Shown one piece after another: positions 9,443 to 22,600 of a stretch of 64,000 nucleotides of DNA. How positions within the stretch are numbered: the first letter of the stretch is position 1; each line of letters opens with the position of its first letter. The notes beneath the pieces were generated by a model. The model made no database searches, was not told the origin of the DNA, and saw only the letters and a program-made list of their open reading frames with translations. A program made the translations under genes and the position numbers. Origin of the DNA: Apium graveolens (taxonomy: Eukaryota; Streptophyta; Magnoliopsida; Apiales; Apiaceae). The stretch lies in contig NC_133650.1 of NCBI RefSeq assembly GCF_009905375.1, positions 146,958,567-147,022,566 of the forward strand, in the 5' to 3' direction.

Positions 9443-10171
9443 ATGGCACCCGTAGTAAAGATCATGTCACAGACTGGGTTCATCTATGAGAAGAACAACT
9501 TCACTGCCTTGGTCAATAAGGGGATTCAGCAATCTGAAGACTATCATAAGATGATGGACTTCGTGAAGAACTGCAAGTTAAGTTTTGCTATGCTGGAATC
9601 ACCCACAATGTATTGTGAAGTTGTTGAGGAGATGTGGACAACAGCAATCTACAACTCTACTGACAAAACCATCACTCTGACCATCAAAGGTAATGTTTTC
9701 TGTATCAATAGTGATGTCATAAAAGCATGTTTCAAGATTCCTGATGACAATGTTACTGCACCACACACTGACACTAATATTGTCAATATGCTAAATTCCA
9801 TTCATTATGCACTTCCTACTGCAAAACTAAGTGAAATTAGAAGACTAGGTCTTAGGAAGGAATGGAGTTACTTGTGTGATGTAGTAACTAAGGTCTTTTC
9901 TGGAAAAATCAGCAATTTTGATTCTGTGAACATTTTCATGCTTAACATGCTATACATGCTAGTTACAGACAAATATTACAACTTAAGTGATCTGGTTGTG
10001 TATGAGTTAGGTTATAAACTAGGTGACTTAGCCAAAAGAGGAAAGAATATTTACTATGCTAGATTTTTTATGCTTTTGGCTAACCATCTTTGTGAAGAGA
10101 TTGTACTTGAGAACCCAACCAACAAATTAGCGTGTTGGGTTCAAGAGAGAAGAATCATTGCAGATTCGAAC
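9443..10171 (+). pseudogene. Sirevirus A ORF3, N-terminal part, cut by G1
   Basis: The ATG at 9443 has strong context (acaATGGCA). It opens 243 codons with no stop before G1 enters after the AAC codon at 10169-10171. The protein is a predicted globular domain rich in Leu and Phe, with conserved blocks RRLGLRKEWSYLCDVVTKVF and YYARFFMLLANHL that recur in B and, more loosely, in C. I see no signal peptide or membrane segment. The frame resumes in phase at 23726 after one copy of the duplication. The envelope-like label for this Sirevirus ORF rests on its position after pol; its function is unknown. Confidence 0.8.
10167..10171. repeat. Target-site duplication of G1, left copy (cgaac)
   Basis: cgaac precedes the left LTR and recurs at 23721-23725 after the right LTR. 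It lies inside the ORF3 coding sequence of Sirevirus A. Confidence 0.93.
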
Positions 10172-13100
10172 TGTCACACCCCCAACTTAAATAGCAAAAT
10201 AATTATAGCTATTACATCATTTTAATGAGTATTACACAACCAAAATCCAAGATCTTACAGTTTAGGGTTTGGAACAGCCCAACACTACCAACTATTACAT
10301 CTGATTACAAATACCGAGTCCTCACACAACTATTATTACTTATTCTACCTGAGCTCGAACATAAGCATCAGCATCACAGGTCTTACGGGCAGTCTGCTTG
10401 AATCTAACCATGGCTGCTAGCTGTAATATCAGGGTAAAGCAAGAAGTGAGCCAAAAGCTCAACAAGTGTTAACAATACAACGCAAAGCATAAATCGAGAT
10501 ATACCTTTAGGAATGACAATGGAATGACATAATCAATGATAATCGAGAGATAAAACTTATGTGAGTTGGCATCATTTTGCTTGCATCAAAACAAATTTTA
10601 AAACCATTCTTAATCAAAATCATTTTATGACGCTACGGATTACAGCCGGTGATCAGCCGCGAAGTAATCCCGAACCTCGCTGGGTTCTAAGACATTATTG
10701 GGAATCCCTAGGCAACTTTTAAGCCTAATATAAGTGTGGAAAGGACTCGCGTCTCAGTCCAGATCCACCATTCAAGAAAACATTTGTCCCCCTTTGGGAC
10801 TGAAAAATCCACCTTTTATTCATTTTGAAAACTGATGCCGATTTATGACAAAATCTCTTTTGACTGAAATCATTTTTTATTTTTATCAGGGGGTTATAGA
10901 TCAACTTGAAACACTGGAAATATGACACTAAATCTCAGGGCCATGATCCACTAGACTTTACTATATTAGGGTAATCGAGAGATTTCCATAAACAAGAATT
11001 TTGACAAGGAAATTAAGCAAGGCTATTGGATAATATGAAAGAGTAATGCCAAACTAGGCTTAAAGCAATGGTTGTAGACAAGGTATAGGTATTAGAACAT
11101 CAAGAAGATAAGCATCACTGGTTCCAATAGGTTAGAGGTGCTAAAATATAAAGGAAGTGATCATCAGCTCAAGATATAACAGGGTATCAAGCTTTAGGGT
11201 AAGGATAGGGTCATCAAACAATCATGAATGAATTTAAGAAAAGATTGGCTTTTAGGTATCAAGATAAAGTTTTTATCGAGGTTATTTCAAGAGTTGAATC
11301 AAAGCATCAGGGTGCAACATCAAGATTTCTCAGGGATCAATAGCATGATAATCAAAAGGATCAATAAGGTATTATAACACATCTCTATTTTATCATGGCA
11401 TTAAACTATAATGAAAGACTTTTGAACTACTTGCAATACGTACTCGAGGGTTCATGGCATCTCTATGTAACTCAAAGATAAACAAATGATACTCTTGATT
11501 TAAATATGTCAAAATGACTCAGGATAATTGCATCGATATATATATGAACTGTTTACAGTAAATGCGAAGGTCAAGTTGAATCACTTGCCTTGAGATAGAC
11601 TGGTCTGGTCTGACTGGTAGGAGCAACAACTGGAGCTTTACTCGACTTTTATGGCAAGTTTTCCCTCGTCTCGAGATCCTACATAAATAATAATAATCCT
11701 CATTATAATATATTCTTACCATCTTAACCTATTTACAACCCGAAATTAAACATGGATGGCACTTAGGCCTATACACACTTAATTCATATCCACCATTATA
11801 TTTTTAAATGTACGCACGTAGCCACATAATCACATATCGTATATTAATACCAAATAACATCATATACACCATAATGCCACACTAGGCTTGGATGATCTCA
11901 ACTCACCACTTAAGTTACTTGGTCGCTAACTAAACAAAGTCTTCAAATTTGGGCTTCCTAACTCAATGTGCCTTTCCTAAATTATCCGAAACCTATTGAC
12001 CCTCACTTGTGCCGTTTGCTCTACTGACCTTATACTATCTTACAACTATGGTGGTCGACCTAATACTCACTTCTAAGTGTTCTAAAACTATGTGATAAGT
12101 GAAAGTGCTCACAGATGCAAATTTCAGAATGGTAACTAAGGTTTCTTGAGTGCATTAGACACTCTTAAACTACAAGTTTTTCTTCAAAATTTTTACACAA
12201 GACTCTCCTGACCTAAGGGCATCTCATAAGCTTGATGTGGCTCATAGGCCTGGCTTGGGCCTTCTTGGGCCTAAGCTAAAAGTCCAAGGTACCCCTGTTT
12301 TTCTGGGCAGAAAATGCCCTGACTTGAATTAACTTGTGACACATGGTTCTAGCTCATATCCTATGAACTATGGTTGGAAAAACTTCTCTGACATACCCTC
12401 TAACTAAGGCTCAATTGGGCCTAATGAGGGCCTACCCATGACATGGCCAAATCTCCCTATTTCTAAGTTGCAACAAAACTGTCCCCTGCTGGACAGATTT
12501 TGTTATTCTACTTGTGCACCTAACCAAATGACATGCAAACCTCCAACCAACTCCTAAAACCTATTATATACTCCCCATACTAACTTCTGGTGGCTTGGGC
12601 CTCAAAGTGCACATCAATGACATGGTCAAAACTCACTCTAAACCTCAGGGTACTAAACTGATTTTTCTGCAGAAACTATAACTTCTCATTTTCCAAGGTT
12701 TTGACTTGACAAACCCAACTAACAACAACTAAATACTTAAACCAAGACCTATACTTGGTATTCTACTGAACTAACTCCCTTTTTCTCAAAATAACCTTGG
12801 TGAGATCATCCTTACTTAAGGTGCAACTATGGCAAAACAAAAGAGACTACTCTTAACAAATCGCAAATCTTCATGCTTTTGAAACAACAAGATATATATT
12901 TTTATAAAAGATAACCACAAATTATTACCATGCAACAAGAAGCATAAATCAATATTATCACATTATTCCTACTGAAATTAAGGCTCACTAATAAAATCTT
13001 TCCAAATGATCAAAATCTTACAACAAACTAAGAGAATTCCACATGCATGCATGCCTTCGGGTTTTTCAAACCAAAACAACATATTTTCTACATATATTCC

Positions 13101-14220
13101 ATCTTAAAATTGACATGCAAGCCTAGCATAAGGTATACCTAGATGATCACTTAGCATGCAAGGAGTTTTATCAAATTTTCACCACAAAATTCAAGTCATT
13201 ATCACATAAACATGCAAAAATTGAACAAAACAACAAGAATGATTTCAAGGACCATTCATTCGGCTCCCATATGGTCATGGCCGAATGAAATGGATGGAAA
13301 TGGCCATTAAATCATCAAGAGTTTCCTTCTCAAGACTTGGCACTTATCCATTTATTGTAGTCCTCTCGAAAACAACCTTAAATCCATAAGAATCAAGATT
13401 GTATTTTGAGTTTCACTAAAACCTTTACATGCAACCCTTAAACTTAAACTTTCTACTCAAAACTCTTTGAAATATGAATGATCATGATATAGGAAGTAAT
13501 ATTTACTTGTATGGAAGGTGGAAACTTGAATGTGGAATAAAGAAAAGGGGAGGGGGTAGGTTTTCGGCTAAAAACCCGAGAGGAGAGGGGGAGGGCCGAG
13601 AGGAGAGGGAGGAGGGAGGAGAAGTGTGGAAATGGTGGAGTGAAAGTGGTGTGTTTGTCATGTTTACTTGGTTTTTATTTGCCCATAAGTGAGTGGATGA
13701 GAGAAATTACAATAGTAACCTTCCAATCATAGTTAGGTAGATTTGCATGCAAGGACAAAATAGTAATGTGGCTAGTAAAATGAAAGTGAGTGGGGTTGGA
13801 ATTGCCCTCCTTGCCCCTTGGTTGAATAGAAGAGAGTTTGCATGCAAGGGTAATCATGTAATTTGATAATTATTAAGCAACTAATTTTCAAAGATTTATT
13901 TTTATATAATAAAATACAAGTTCAAAAATTATAAAATTTATACCATAAAATAACTTGGATTTTTAGAGACTTTATAAAATCATTTTCAAAATTTGTGAAC
14001 AAAATGCCTTTTAAAAGAAGATTTTTCCAAAGCTTAGAATATTCCTTATAAATCAAAAATAAAGAAATTAAATAAATTCTTGCTTTGAAAAATCATATAC
14101 TACCCAAAGCAAATTTATAAAGCAGAAATTTTCACTCGTACAATCATTGAATATATTTTCATTTGACTTACTATTATACCAAATTCACAAATAATATTAC
14201 ATAAAATGCCGGTCGTAACA
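10172..14220 (-). repeat. 3' LTR of G1 (left copy)
   Basis: Runs from tgtcacaccc to ggtcgtaaca in plus orientation. It is near-identical to 19674-23720. Contents seen include a purine-rich block at about 13536-13621 and a perfect 10-bp inverted repeat at 13255-13264/13280-13289. The short open frames inside (for example 13474-13692) recur identically in the other LTR and look fortuitous. Confidence 0.94.
13255..13289. repeat. Inverted repeat (hairpin) in G1 LTR
   Basis: The arms TTCATTCGGC and GCCGAATGAA match perfectly around a 15-base spacer. The identical copy lies at 22755-22789 in the other LTR. It could form a stem-loop in DNA or RNA; function unknown. Confidence 0.6.
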
Positions 14221-14233
14221 TCCTCTCCCCCTT
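14221..14233 (-). other. Polypurine tract of G1
   Basis: Read on the minus strand, aagggggagagga directly abuts the 3' LTR, the expected primer site for plus-strand DNA synthesis. Confidence 0.88.
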
Positions 14234-14254
14234 AAGGGATTCTGTCCTCAGAAT

Positions 14255-17200
14255 CTAAGAGAACAGATGAGGATACCGGGAACGCATATCAGACTCTAAC
14301 TCCCAAGTCGACTCTTCGACCTTAGGGTTCCTCCAGAGTACTTTTACTAACTTTACTGATTTATTTCTAAGACTCTTTACTTGCCAGTCGAGTATTTTAA
14401 CCGGTTGCTCCACAAATGACAGGTCTGCCTGAATTTCTACAGGTTCATATTCTATCACATGGCTAGCGTCAGGATTGTACTTCTTAAGCAACGACACATG
14501 GAACACATTATGCACATGCTGATACTGAGGTGGTAAGGCCAACTCGTAGGCCACCTTTCCTACTTGACTCAAAATCTCAAAAGGACCTATGTATCTAGGT
14601 GCTAACTTTCCTTTCTTGCCATATCTCATCAACCCTTTCCTAGGTGACACCTTTAGCAACACAGCTTCGCCAATTTGGAATTGAACGTCCTTACGCGCTG
14701 GATCCGCATACTTCCTCTGTCTATCTTGAGCAGCAAGCAACCTTTTCTGAATTAACTTGACTGAGTCATGCAACTGTTGTACCAATTCTGAGCCGAGAAT
14801 TCTTCCTTCTCCTACTTCATCCCAACTTGTTGGTGATCTACATTTTTGCCCGTACAAAGCTTCATATGGTGGCATGCCGATACTGGAATGATAGCTGTTG
14901 TTATATGAAAATTCAATTAATGGCAGGTGGTCGTCCCAACTTCCAGCAAAATCGATTGCACAACTGCGCAACATGTCTTCAATTGTTTGAATTGTTCTTT
15001 CACTATGGCCATCAGTCTGCGGGTGATACGCCGTGCTCATATTCAACTTCGTGCCAAGACATTCCTGGAATTGCTTCCAGAATCTTGAGTTAAATCGGGG
15101 ATCTCTGTCTGAAACTATTGATACAGGTACCCCATGCCTTAATACGATTTCGTGCACATACAGATGAACCAACTTGTCCAGTGACGACTTCTCATTTATT
15201 GGAAGGAAATGCGCCGACTTCGTAAGACGATCAATTATAACCCATATTGCGTCATGTCCGGATTTTGTTCGCGGTAGTCCTACTATAAAGTCCATAGCGA
15301 TATTTTCCCATTTCCATTCTGGAATCTTCAGGGGCTGAATTAATCCGCTTGGTCGTTGATGTTCTGCCTTTACTTTCTGACAAGTATAGCACTTCACAAC
15401 CCATTCTGCCACGTCTCGCTTCATATTTGGCCACCAAAAGTTCTTCTTTAAGTCTTGATACATCTTGGTGCTTCCCGGGTGGATTGAAAATTTCGAATGG
15501 TGGGCTTCATGGAGGATCTTATTCTTTAATTCAGGTACATGAGGAATCCATATTCTGGATGAAAACCTTAGTATTCCTTGCTCATCCCTTTTAGTATTAA
15601 TCTCTTCTCCAGATAACTGATTTTTCTCTTTTTCCATTACTTCCTCTTGACACTTCTTTATCTTTTCCATTAGTGTTGACTGAAAGGTCATTGCACGACA
15701 AACTTCTTTGACTTTCCCATAAGCACAAAGTTCCAATTCAAATTTTCCGATTTCTTCGGATAACTCTTTTGATGTTATCATTATATTCAATCTTTCCTTC
15801 CGACTCAGCGCATCGGCCACTACGTTCGCCTTTCCAGGATGGTAATTTATCGAACAGTCATAGTCCTTAATCAATTCCAGCCATCTCCTCTGCCTCATAT
15901 TGAGCTCTTTCTGAGTAAAAATGTACTTTAAACTCTTGTGATCCGTGTAGATTTCACACTTTTCTCCATAGAGATAGTGTCTCCAAATCTTGAGTGCGAA
16001 CACTATGGCGGCTAGTTCCAAGTCATGCGTCGGATACTTTAACTCGTGCGGCTTCAACTGTCTTGACGCATATGCTATTACCTTACTGTGTTGCATCAAC
16101 ACACAACCCAAACCCTTATGTGAAGCGTCGCTGAATATTACAAAATTCCCTTGATCATCGGGAAGTACCAACACCGGAGCTGTTACCAACTTCTGTTTTA
16201 ACTCTTGAAAGCTATTTTCACATTCTGCACTCCATTCAAACTTTTGATTCTTTCTGGTTAACTTGGTCAATGGTGTGGCGATCTTCGAGAAATCCTTGAC
16301 GAATCTTCTATAGTATCCGGCCAATCCTAGAAAACTTCGCACTTCCGTAGGAGTCCTTGGCCTCTCCCAACTCATAACTGCCTCAATCTTCGCCGGATCC
16401 ACTTTAATTCCATCATTTCCAATAACATGCCCCAAAAATTGAACTTCCTTTAACCAAAACTCACATTTGGTAAACTTGGCATACAACTTCTCTTGTCGGA
16501 GTATCTCCAATGCTATCCAGAGGTGCTGCATATGTTCTTCTTCCGATTTAGAATAAATAAGGATGTCATCAATAAATACCACGACAAATTTATCCAAATA
16601 CTTCTTAAATACTCGATTCATCAGATCCATGAATGCGGCCGGAGCGTTGGTCAATCCAAACGGCATTACTAGGAATTCATAATGCCCATATCTGGTCCTA
16701 AATGCGGTCTTGGGAATATCTTCTTCCTTGATCTTTAATTGATGGTATCCCGATCTCAAGTCAATCTTCGAAAAACATTTTGCTCCCTTTAACTGATCAA
16801 AAAGGTCATCTATCCTTGGTAGCGGGTAGCGGTTCTTGATCGTTACTTTATTCAACTCCCGGTAATCTATGCATAGACGCATACTCCCATCTTTCTTCTT
16901 CACAAAGAGAACAGGTGCTCCCCATGGCGACGTACTTGGTCGTATCACTCCCTTATCCAATAATTCTTGTAGCTGGCTCGCCAACTCTTTCATTTCTGCT
17001 GGTGCCATCCTATACGGAGCCTTTGAAACTGGTTCCGTGCCTGGAGCAAGGTTGATCTCGAACTCAATTTGTCGATCTGGTGGTAAGCCTGGTAGTTCGT
17101 CGGGAAACACATCGGGGAACTCATTAACTACAGGAATATCTTCCATGCTGGGGCTGCCTCTCTCTGAATCCACTACATATGCTAGGAACGACTCACAACC

Positions 17201-18868
17201 TTTTCTAAGTAACTTCTTAGCCTGAATAATTGTAAGAAATAGTCGCTCTTGCCTCTGTCCCTTAAATACTACCTTCTCTCCACTCTTCGTCTTTAAATAC
17301 ACTCTCTTGGTCTTACAATTTATCTGAGCGCTATTCTCTCCTAACCAATCCATTCCTAAAATTATATCAAACTCTCCCAGCTTGAAGAATATCAAGTCGG
17401 CCGAGAACTTATATCCCGAAATATCAATCTCACATTTTGGACAAAATTGATTCACAGGAATCTTCTCTTGGTTCGCAATTACCACATTTACTACCTCACT
17501 CATAACCGTTTTATCACATTGGATCTTATCGACAAAAGATTCTGATATGAAAGATCTTGTGGCTCCCGAATCAATCAATACTTTGGCTTTGACATTATTG
17601 AGTAAAAGTGTACCTGCTATCACCTCAGAATTCTGAACAGCATCTTTCATCTTTAGATCAAATGTCCTTGCTGTTGTTTGCGGGGTTGGTGCGGGTGGTG
17701 GAGGTAATGCCAATACCTCAGCTGGCACGCTTGCACTGGTACTTGCCACGTTCATCAGAGCTCTGACTGGTCCTGTTGCCTTACACTCTCTAGCCATGTG
17801 TCCAGTCTTCCCACATTTGTAGCACGTAACTCCTGGCTTCGGCATCTTGCACTCATTTGCCAAATGTCCCTTCTGATTGCACCTATAACAGGTCATACTC
17901 AGCTTATTGCATACTCCGGGGTGCCTTCTTCCACAGTGCTTGCATTCTGGCCTCTGGAACCTGTTTTCTCCAACTTGCCCTTGGCTTGCCTGATTGTTCC
18001 CTTTTGATTCTTGCCTTTTGCCCAAATTTCCCTTCCTTTGAAAATTTCCGCCCTTCTGGAAACCAATCCTCTTTACATTCCGTTCTTGCGAACTTCCAGC
18101 TTCAGACTTTTCTCCATAAAATGGAACCTTCCTCTTCTTGTTATCCCTTTCTTTCCTTGACTGCATCCCATTATTCTCAATCAGAGCAGCTTTCTGTACT
18201 ACTCCCGCATAAGTTTCAAGCTCAAACATAGCCACCCTATCTCTGATCCAAGGCTCCAATCCTTGCTGAAATTTCTTTGCTTTTTCTTCCTCAGTGCTGG
18301 TATACTTTGTCACAAACCTTGACAACTCAGTGAACTTCTTCTCATATTCCAGTACAGTCATGTTCCCTTGCTTTAACTCAAGAAATTTTAGCTCCATCTG
18401 ATTCTGCATGTACTTAGGGTAATACTTGTCCAGAAATAACTTCTTAAATCTCTCCCAAGAAATCTGCTGAGTGACTTCCATAGCTTTTACTGATTCCCAC
18501 CAATAAATGACTTCTCTCTTCAAGAAGTAAGTGGCATACAGCGTCTTCTGATCGTCCCCTAACTGTACCAACTCAAAAGCCCTTTCCATCTCCTTGATCC
18601 ATGTGTTTGCTATCACTGGATCAGTGGTATCATGAAATACAGGTGGATTCACATTCTGAAAAGCCTTGAAAGTGACAATTTGTCTTGGTGGTACTGGTGG
18701 TTCAGGTGGTTGGTGTGGCTCACGGTCATTTTGGTTTTCAATTCGTTGTTGAAGAGTTAGTTGTTGTTGAGCTATAGCATTGGTTTGCTGTTGCAAGGTT
18801 TCCAGTAGTTGAAGAATGTTTGGGTCTGTGGTGAAGGTGGTTGTTGGGTTCTTCTTTTTGGGAGGCAT
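14255..18868 (-). CDS. gag-pol: G1 gag-pol polyprotein, single intact ORF
   Basis: Encodes 1537 residues from ATG (MPPKKKNP) to stop without interruption. Gag fills about residues 1-300 and ends with zinc knuckles [14 protein letters not shown] (about 325) and [14 protein letters not shown] (about 346), preceded by a divergent Cys/His motif. The protease has [10 protein letters not shown] at about 429. The reverse transcriptase has FIDDILIYS at about 763, with [20 protein letters not shown] upstream. RNase H has [10 protein letters not shown] at about 910. The integrase shows an HHCC region (about 1115-1170), [16 protein letters not shown] and the ERTIQ glutamate. The C-terminus, ending in VEESTWELE and YPHLF, resembles a chromodomain. 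All these catalytic motifs look intact, so the element may be autonomous. Confidence 0.96.
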   Translation of the reverse strand: MPPKKKNPTTTFTTDPNILQLLETLQQQTNAIAQQQLTLQQRIENQNDREPHQPPEPPVPPRQIVTFKAFQNVNPPVFHDTTDPVIANTWIKEMERAFELVQLGDDQKTLYATYFLKREVIYWWESVKAMEVTQQISWERFKKLFLDKYYPKYMQNQMELKFLELKQGNMTVLEYEKKFTELSRFVTKYTSTEEEKAKKFQQGLEPWIRDRVAMFELETYAGVVQKAALIENNGMQSRKERDNKKRKVPFYGEKSEAGSSQERNVKRIGFQKGGNFQRKGNLGKRQESKGNNQASQGQVGENRFQRPECKHCGRRHPGVCNKLSMTCYRCNQKGHLANECKMPKPGVTCYKCGKTGHMARECKATGPVRALMNVASTSASVPAEVLALPPPPAPTPQTTARTFDLKMKDAVQNSEVIAGTLLLNNVKAKVLIDSGATRSFISESFVDKIQCDKTVMSEVVNVVIANQEKIPVNQFCPKCEIDISGYKFSADLIFFKLGEFDIILGMDWLGENSAQINCKTKRVYLKTKSGEKVVFKGQRQERLFLTIIQAKKLLRKGCESFLAYVVDSERGSPSMEDIPVVNEFPDVFPDELPGLPPDRQIEFEINLAPGTEPVSKAPYRMAPAEMKELASQLQELLDKGVIRPSTSPWGAPVLFVKKKDGSMRLCIDYRELNKVTIKNRYPLPRIDDLFDQLKGAKCFSKIDLRSGYHQLKIKEEDIPKTAFRTRYGHYEFLVMPFGLTNAPAAFMDLMNRVFKKYLDKFVVVFIDDILIYSKSEEEHMQHLWIALEILRQEKLYAKFTKCEFWLKEVQFLGHVIGNDGIKVDPAKIEAVMSWERPRTPTEVRSFLGLAGYYRRFVKDFSKIATPLTKLTRKNQKFEWSAECENSFQELKQKLVTAPVLVLPDDQGNFVIFSDASHKGLGCVLMQHSKVIAYASRQLKPHELKYPTHDLELAAIVFALKIWRHYLYGEKCEIYTDHKSLKYIFTQKELNMRQRRWLELIKDYDCSINYHPGKANVVADALSRKERLNIMITSKELSEEIGKFELELCAYGKVKEVCRAMTFQSTLMEKIKKCQEEVMEKEKNQLSGEEINTKRDEQGILRFSSRIWIPHVPELKNKILHEAHHSKFSIHPGSTKMYQDLKKNFWWPNMKRDVAEWVVKCYTCQKVKAEHQRPSGLIQPLKIPEWKWENIAMDFIVGLPRTKSGHDAIWVIIDRLTKSAHFLPINEKSSLDKLVHLYVHEIVLRHGVPVSIVSDRDPRFNSRFWKQFQECLGTKLNMSTAYHPQTDGHSERTIQTIEDMLRSCAIDFAGSWDDHLPLIEFSYNNSYHSSIGMPPYEALYGQKCRSPTSWDEVGEGRILGSELVQQLHDSVKLIQKRLLAAQDRQRKYADPARKDVQFQIGEAVLLKVSPRKGLMRYGKKGKLAPRYIGPFEILSQVGKVAYELALPPQYQHVHNVFHVSLLKKYNPDASHVIEYEPVEIQADLSFVEQPVKILDWQVKSLRNKSVKLVKVLWRNPKVEESTWELESDMRSRYPHLFS

Positions 18869-19656
18869 GATCCTGAAATAAGAGTTGTGTCATAACAAAT
18901 ATGAATGATAAAATGATTCGAGGGTATCGCATGGCATTCGCATTTACATATGGGGTCAAGTTTCCAAATTAAGCAGATATGATGATAAAAACATAAAATA
19001 ACAGTTGAGAGCAAATGGAACAATAGCACATAATTATTGAAATTTTAAAGGTCACAGTACATAGGATTGGGACATAGTCTGATTCTAGAGATAACAGGCT
19101 TATTTAAAGGAAAGACGGAAACAACTGGGGATTCCATAGAGTCTGATAGTACAACAACATGAAAGGTAAATGGAAAGAACTAAGGCTCCACTCCATCTGA
19201 ACGGGGCTTGGTAGTCTTTTCCTCTCGAAGCGTCTTCGCAATGCTCTGGAGCTCATCCGCCACCATCTGAATGACATACTGGCTGGTACGGTCCCGGTGC
19301 GCTGGCATCTCCTCAAGCTTAGTGTTGACGTACCCAACCAAGGTCTCAAGTCTCGCAATCATCTGCTCCTTGGGCTTCCCTTCGTAGTTTCGGCTGTCCG
19401 GATACACGTTCTTCAGTCGGTCTATCAGTCGGTCGTACTTGCCCTGAAGCATGTCGAACTCGCGCCTCAACTCAGCATACACAGAGAAAGCAATAGTGTC
19501 GTCCGACCCAGAGGATGACGAGGAATGCGCCCTTTGCTGACAACCAATAAGAGGAGTATTAATAATAATTTACTTAACCTACTCTCTCGCATAATATCTA
19601 TAACCTACACACAAGTCCTATAACCTATTTGGGCTGTCCAGGGACTCTAAACCAGA
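18869..19656 (-). other. G1 leader between primer site and gag-pol
   Basis: This is about 790 bp in which gag has not yet begun. The only coding-like part is an open frame at 19180-19482, listed separately. The stretch next to gag (18869-19179) shows nothing I can assign. Confidence 0.6.
19180..19482 (-). CDS. Short leader ORF upstream of G1 gag-pol, unknown function
   Basis: Encodes about 100 residues on the same strand as gag-pol, ending 311 bp before its ATG. The first codon as listed is GTG, and the frame stays open further upstream to beyond 19560 (a Ser-rich stretch), with no ATG seen, so the start is uncertain and an upstream exon or non-AUG start is possible. A cag triplet at about 19537 could be a splice acceptor. 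The protein is charged and helical-looking, with heptad-like Leu spacing (YAELRREFDML, DELQSIAKTLREE). I do not recognise it. It could be an additional retrotransposon ORF or a chance frame in the leader. Confidence 0.4.
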   Translation of the reverse strand: MYAELRREFDMLQGKYDRLIDRLKNVYPDSRNYEGKPKEQMIARLETLVGYVNTKLEEMPAHRDRTSQYVIQMVADELQSIAKTLREEKTTKPRSDGVEP

Positions 19657-19668
19657 GCTCTGATACCA
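19657..19668 (-). other. Primer-binding site of G1
   Basis: On the minus strand this reads TGGTATCAGAGC, five bases inside the 5' LTR, and matches initiator tRNA-Met priming. Confidence 0.9.
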
Positions 19669-19673
19669 AAACC

Positions 19674-22600
19674 TGTCACACCCCCAACTTAAATAGCAAA
19701 ATAATTATAGCTATTACATCATTTTAATGAGTATTACACAACCAAAATCCAAGATCTTACAGTTTAGGGTTTGGAACAGCCCAACACTACCAACTATTAC
19801 ATCTGATTACAAATACCGAGTCCTCACACAACTATTATTACTTATTCTACCTGAGCTCGAACATAAGCATCAGCATCACAGGTCTTACGGGCAGTCTGCT
19901 TGAATCTAACCATGGCTGCTAGCTGTAATATCAGGGTAAAGCAAGAAGTGAGCCAAAAGCTCAACAAGTGCTAACAATACAACGCAAAGCATAAATCGAG
20001 ATATACCTTTAGGAATGACAATGGAATGACATAATCAATGATAATCGAGAGATAAAACTTATGTGAGTTGGCATCATTTTGCTTGCATCAAAACAAATTT
20101 TAAAACCATTCTTAATCAAAATCATTTTATGACGCTACGGATTACAGCCGGTGATCAGCCGCGAAGTAATCCCGAACCTCGCTGGGTTCTAAGACATTAT
20201 TGGGAATCCCTAGGCAACTTTTAAGCCTAATATAAGTGTGGAAAGGACTCGCGTCTCAGTCCAGATCCACCATTCAAGAAAACATTTGTCCCCCTTTGGG
20301 ACTGAAAAATCCACCTTTTATTCATTTTGAAAACTGATGCCGATTTATGACAAAATCTCTTTTGACTGAAATCATTTTTTTTTTATCAGGGGGTTATAGA
20401 TCAACTTGAAACACTGGAAATATGACACTAAATCTCAGGGCCATGATCCACTAGACTTTACTATATTAGGGTAATCGAGAGATTTCCATAAACAAGAATT
20501 TTGACAAGGAAATTAAGCAAGGCTATTGGATAATATGAAAGAGTAATGCCAAACTAGGCTTAAAGCAATGGTTGTAGACAAGGTATAGGTATTAGAACAT
20601 CAAGAAGATAAGCATCACTGGTTCCAATAGGTTAGAGGTGCTAAAATATAAAGGAAGTGATCATCAGCTCAAGATATAACAGGGTATCAAGCTTTAGGGT
20701 AAGGATAGGGTCATCAAACAATCATGAATGAATTTAAGAAAAGATTGGCTTTTAGGTATCAAGATAAAGTTTTTATCGAGGTTATTTCAAGAGTTGAATC
20801 AAAGCATCAGGGTGCAACATCAAGATTTCTCAGGGATCAATAGCATGATAATCAAAAGGATCAATAAGGTATTATAACACATCTCTATTTTATCATGGCA
20901 TTAAACTATCATGAAAGACTTTTGAACTACTTGCAATACGTACTCGAGGGTTCATGGCATCTCTATGTAACTCAAAGATAAACAAATGATACTCTTGATT
21001 TAAATATGTCAAAATGACTCAGGATAATTGCATCGATATATATATGAACTGTTTACAGTAAATGCGAAGGTCAAGTTGAATCACTTGCCTTGAGATAGAC
21101 TGGTCTGGTCTGACTGGTAGGAGCAACAACTGGAGCTTTACTCGACTTTTATGGCAAGTTTTCCCTCGTCTCGAGATCCTACATAAATAATAATAATCCT
21201 CATTATAATATATTCTTACCATCTTAACCTATTTACAACCCGAAATTAAACATGGATGGCACTTAGGCCTATACACACTTAATTCATATCCACCATTATA
21301 TTTTCAAATGTACGCACGTAGCCACATAATCACATATCGTATATTAATACCAAATAACATCATATACACCATAATGCCACACTAGGCTTGGATGATCTCA
21401 ACTCACCACTTAAGTTACTTGGTCGCTAACTAAACAAAGTCTTCAAATTTGGGCTTCCTAACTCAATGTGCCTTTCCTAAATTATCCGAAACCTATTGAC
21501 CCTCACTTGTGCCTTTTGCTCTACTGACCTTATACTATCTTACAACTATGGTGGTCGACCTAATACTCACTTCTTAGTGTTCTAAAACTATGTGATAAGT
21601 GAAAGTGCTCACAGGTGCAAATTTCAGAATGGTAACTAAGGTTTCTTGAGTGCATTAGACACTCTTAAACTACAAGTTTTTCTTCAAAATTTTTACACAA
21701 GACTCTCCTGACCTAAGGGCATCTCATAAGCTTGATGTGGCTCATAGGCCTGGCTTGGGCCTTCTTGGGCCTAAGCTAAAAGTCCAAGGTACCCCTGTTT
21801 TTCTGGGCAGAAAATGCCCTGACTTGAATTAACTTGTGACACATGGTTCTAGCTCATATCCTATGAACTATGGTTGGAAAAACTTCTCTGACATACCCTC
21901 TAACTAAGGCTCAATTGGGCCTAATGAGGGCCTACCCATGACATGGCCAAATCTCCCTATTTCTAAGTTGCAACAAAACTGTCCCCTGCTGGACAGATTT
22001 TGTTATTCTACTTGTGCACCTAACCAAATGACATGCAAACCTCCAACCAACTCCTAAAACCTATTATATACTCCCCATACTAACTTCTGGTGGCTTGGGC
22101 CTCAAAGTGCACATCAATGACATGGTCAAAACTCACTCTAAACCTCAGGGTACTAAACTGATTTTTCTGCAGAAACTATAACTTCTCATTTTCCAAGGTT
22201 TTGACTTGACAAACCCAACTAACAACAACTAAATACTTAAACCAAGACCTATACTTGGTATTCTACTGAACTAACTCCCTTTTTCTCAAAATAACCTTGG
22301 TGAGATCATCCTTACTTAAGGTGCAACTATGGCAAAACAAAAGAGACTACTCTTAACAAATCGCAAATCTTCATGCTTTTGAAACAACAAGATATATATT
22401 TTTATAAAAGATAACCACAAATTATTACCATGCAACAAGAAGCATAAATCAATATTATCACCTTATTCCTACTGAAATTAAGGCTCACTAACAAAATCTT
22501 TCCAAATGATCAAAATCTTACAACAAACTAAGAGAATTCCACATGCATGCATGCCTTCGGGTTTTTCAAACCAAAACAACATATTTTCTACATATATTCC

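Noticed and set aside
13474..13692. 72-codon open frame in the G1 LTR
   Set aside because: It recurs identically at 22974-23192 because it lies in the paired LTR, is driven by a purine-rich tract and has no recognisable feature.
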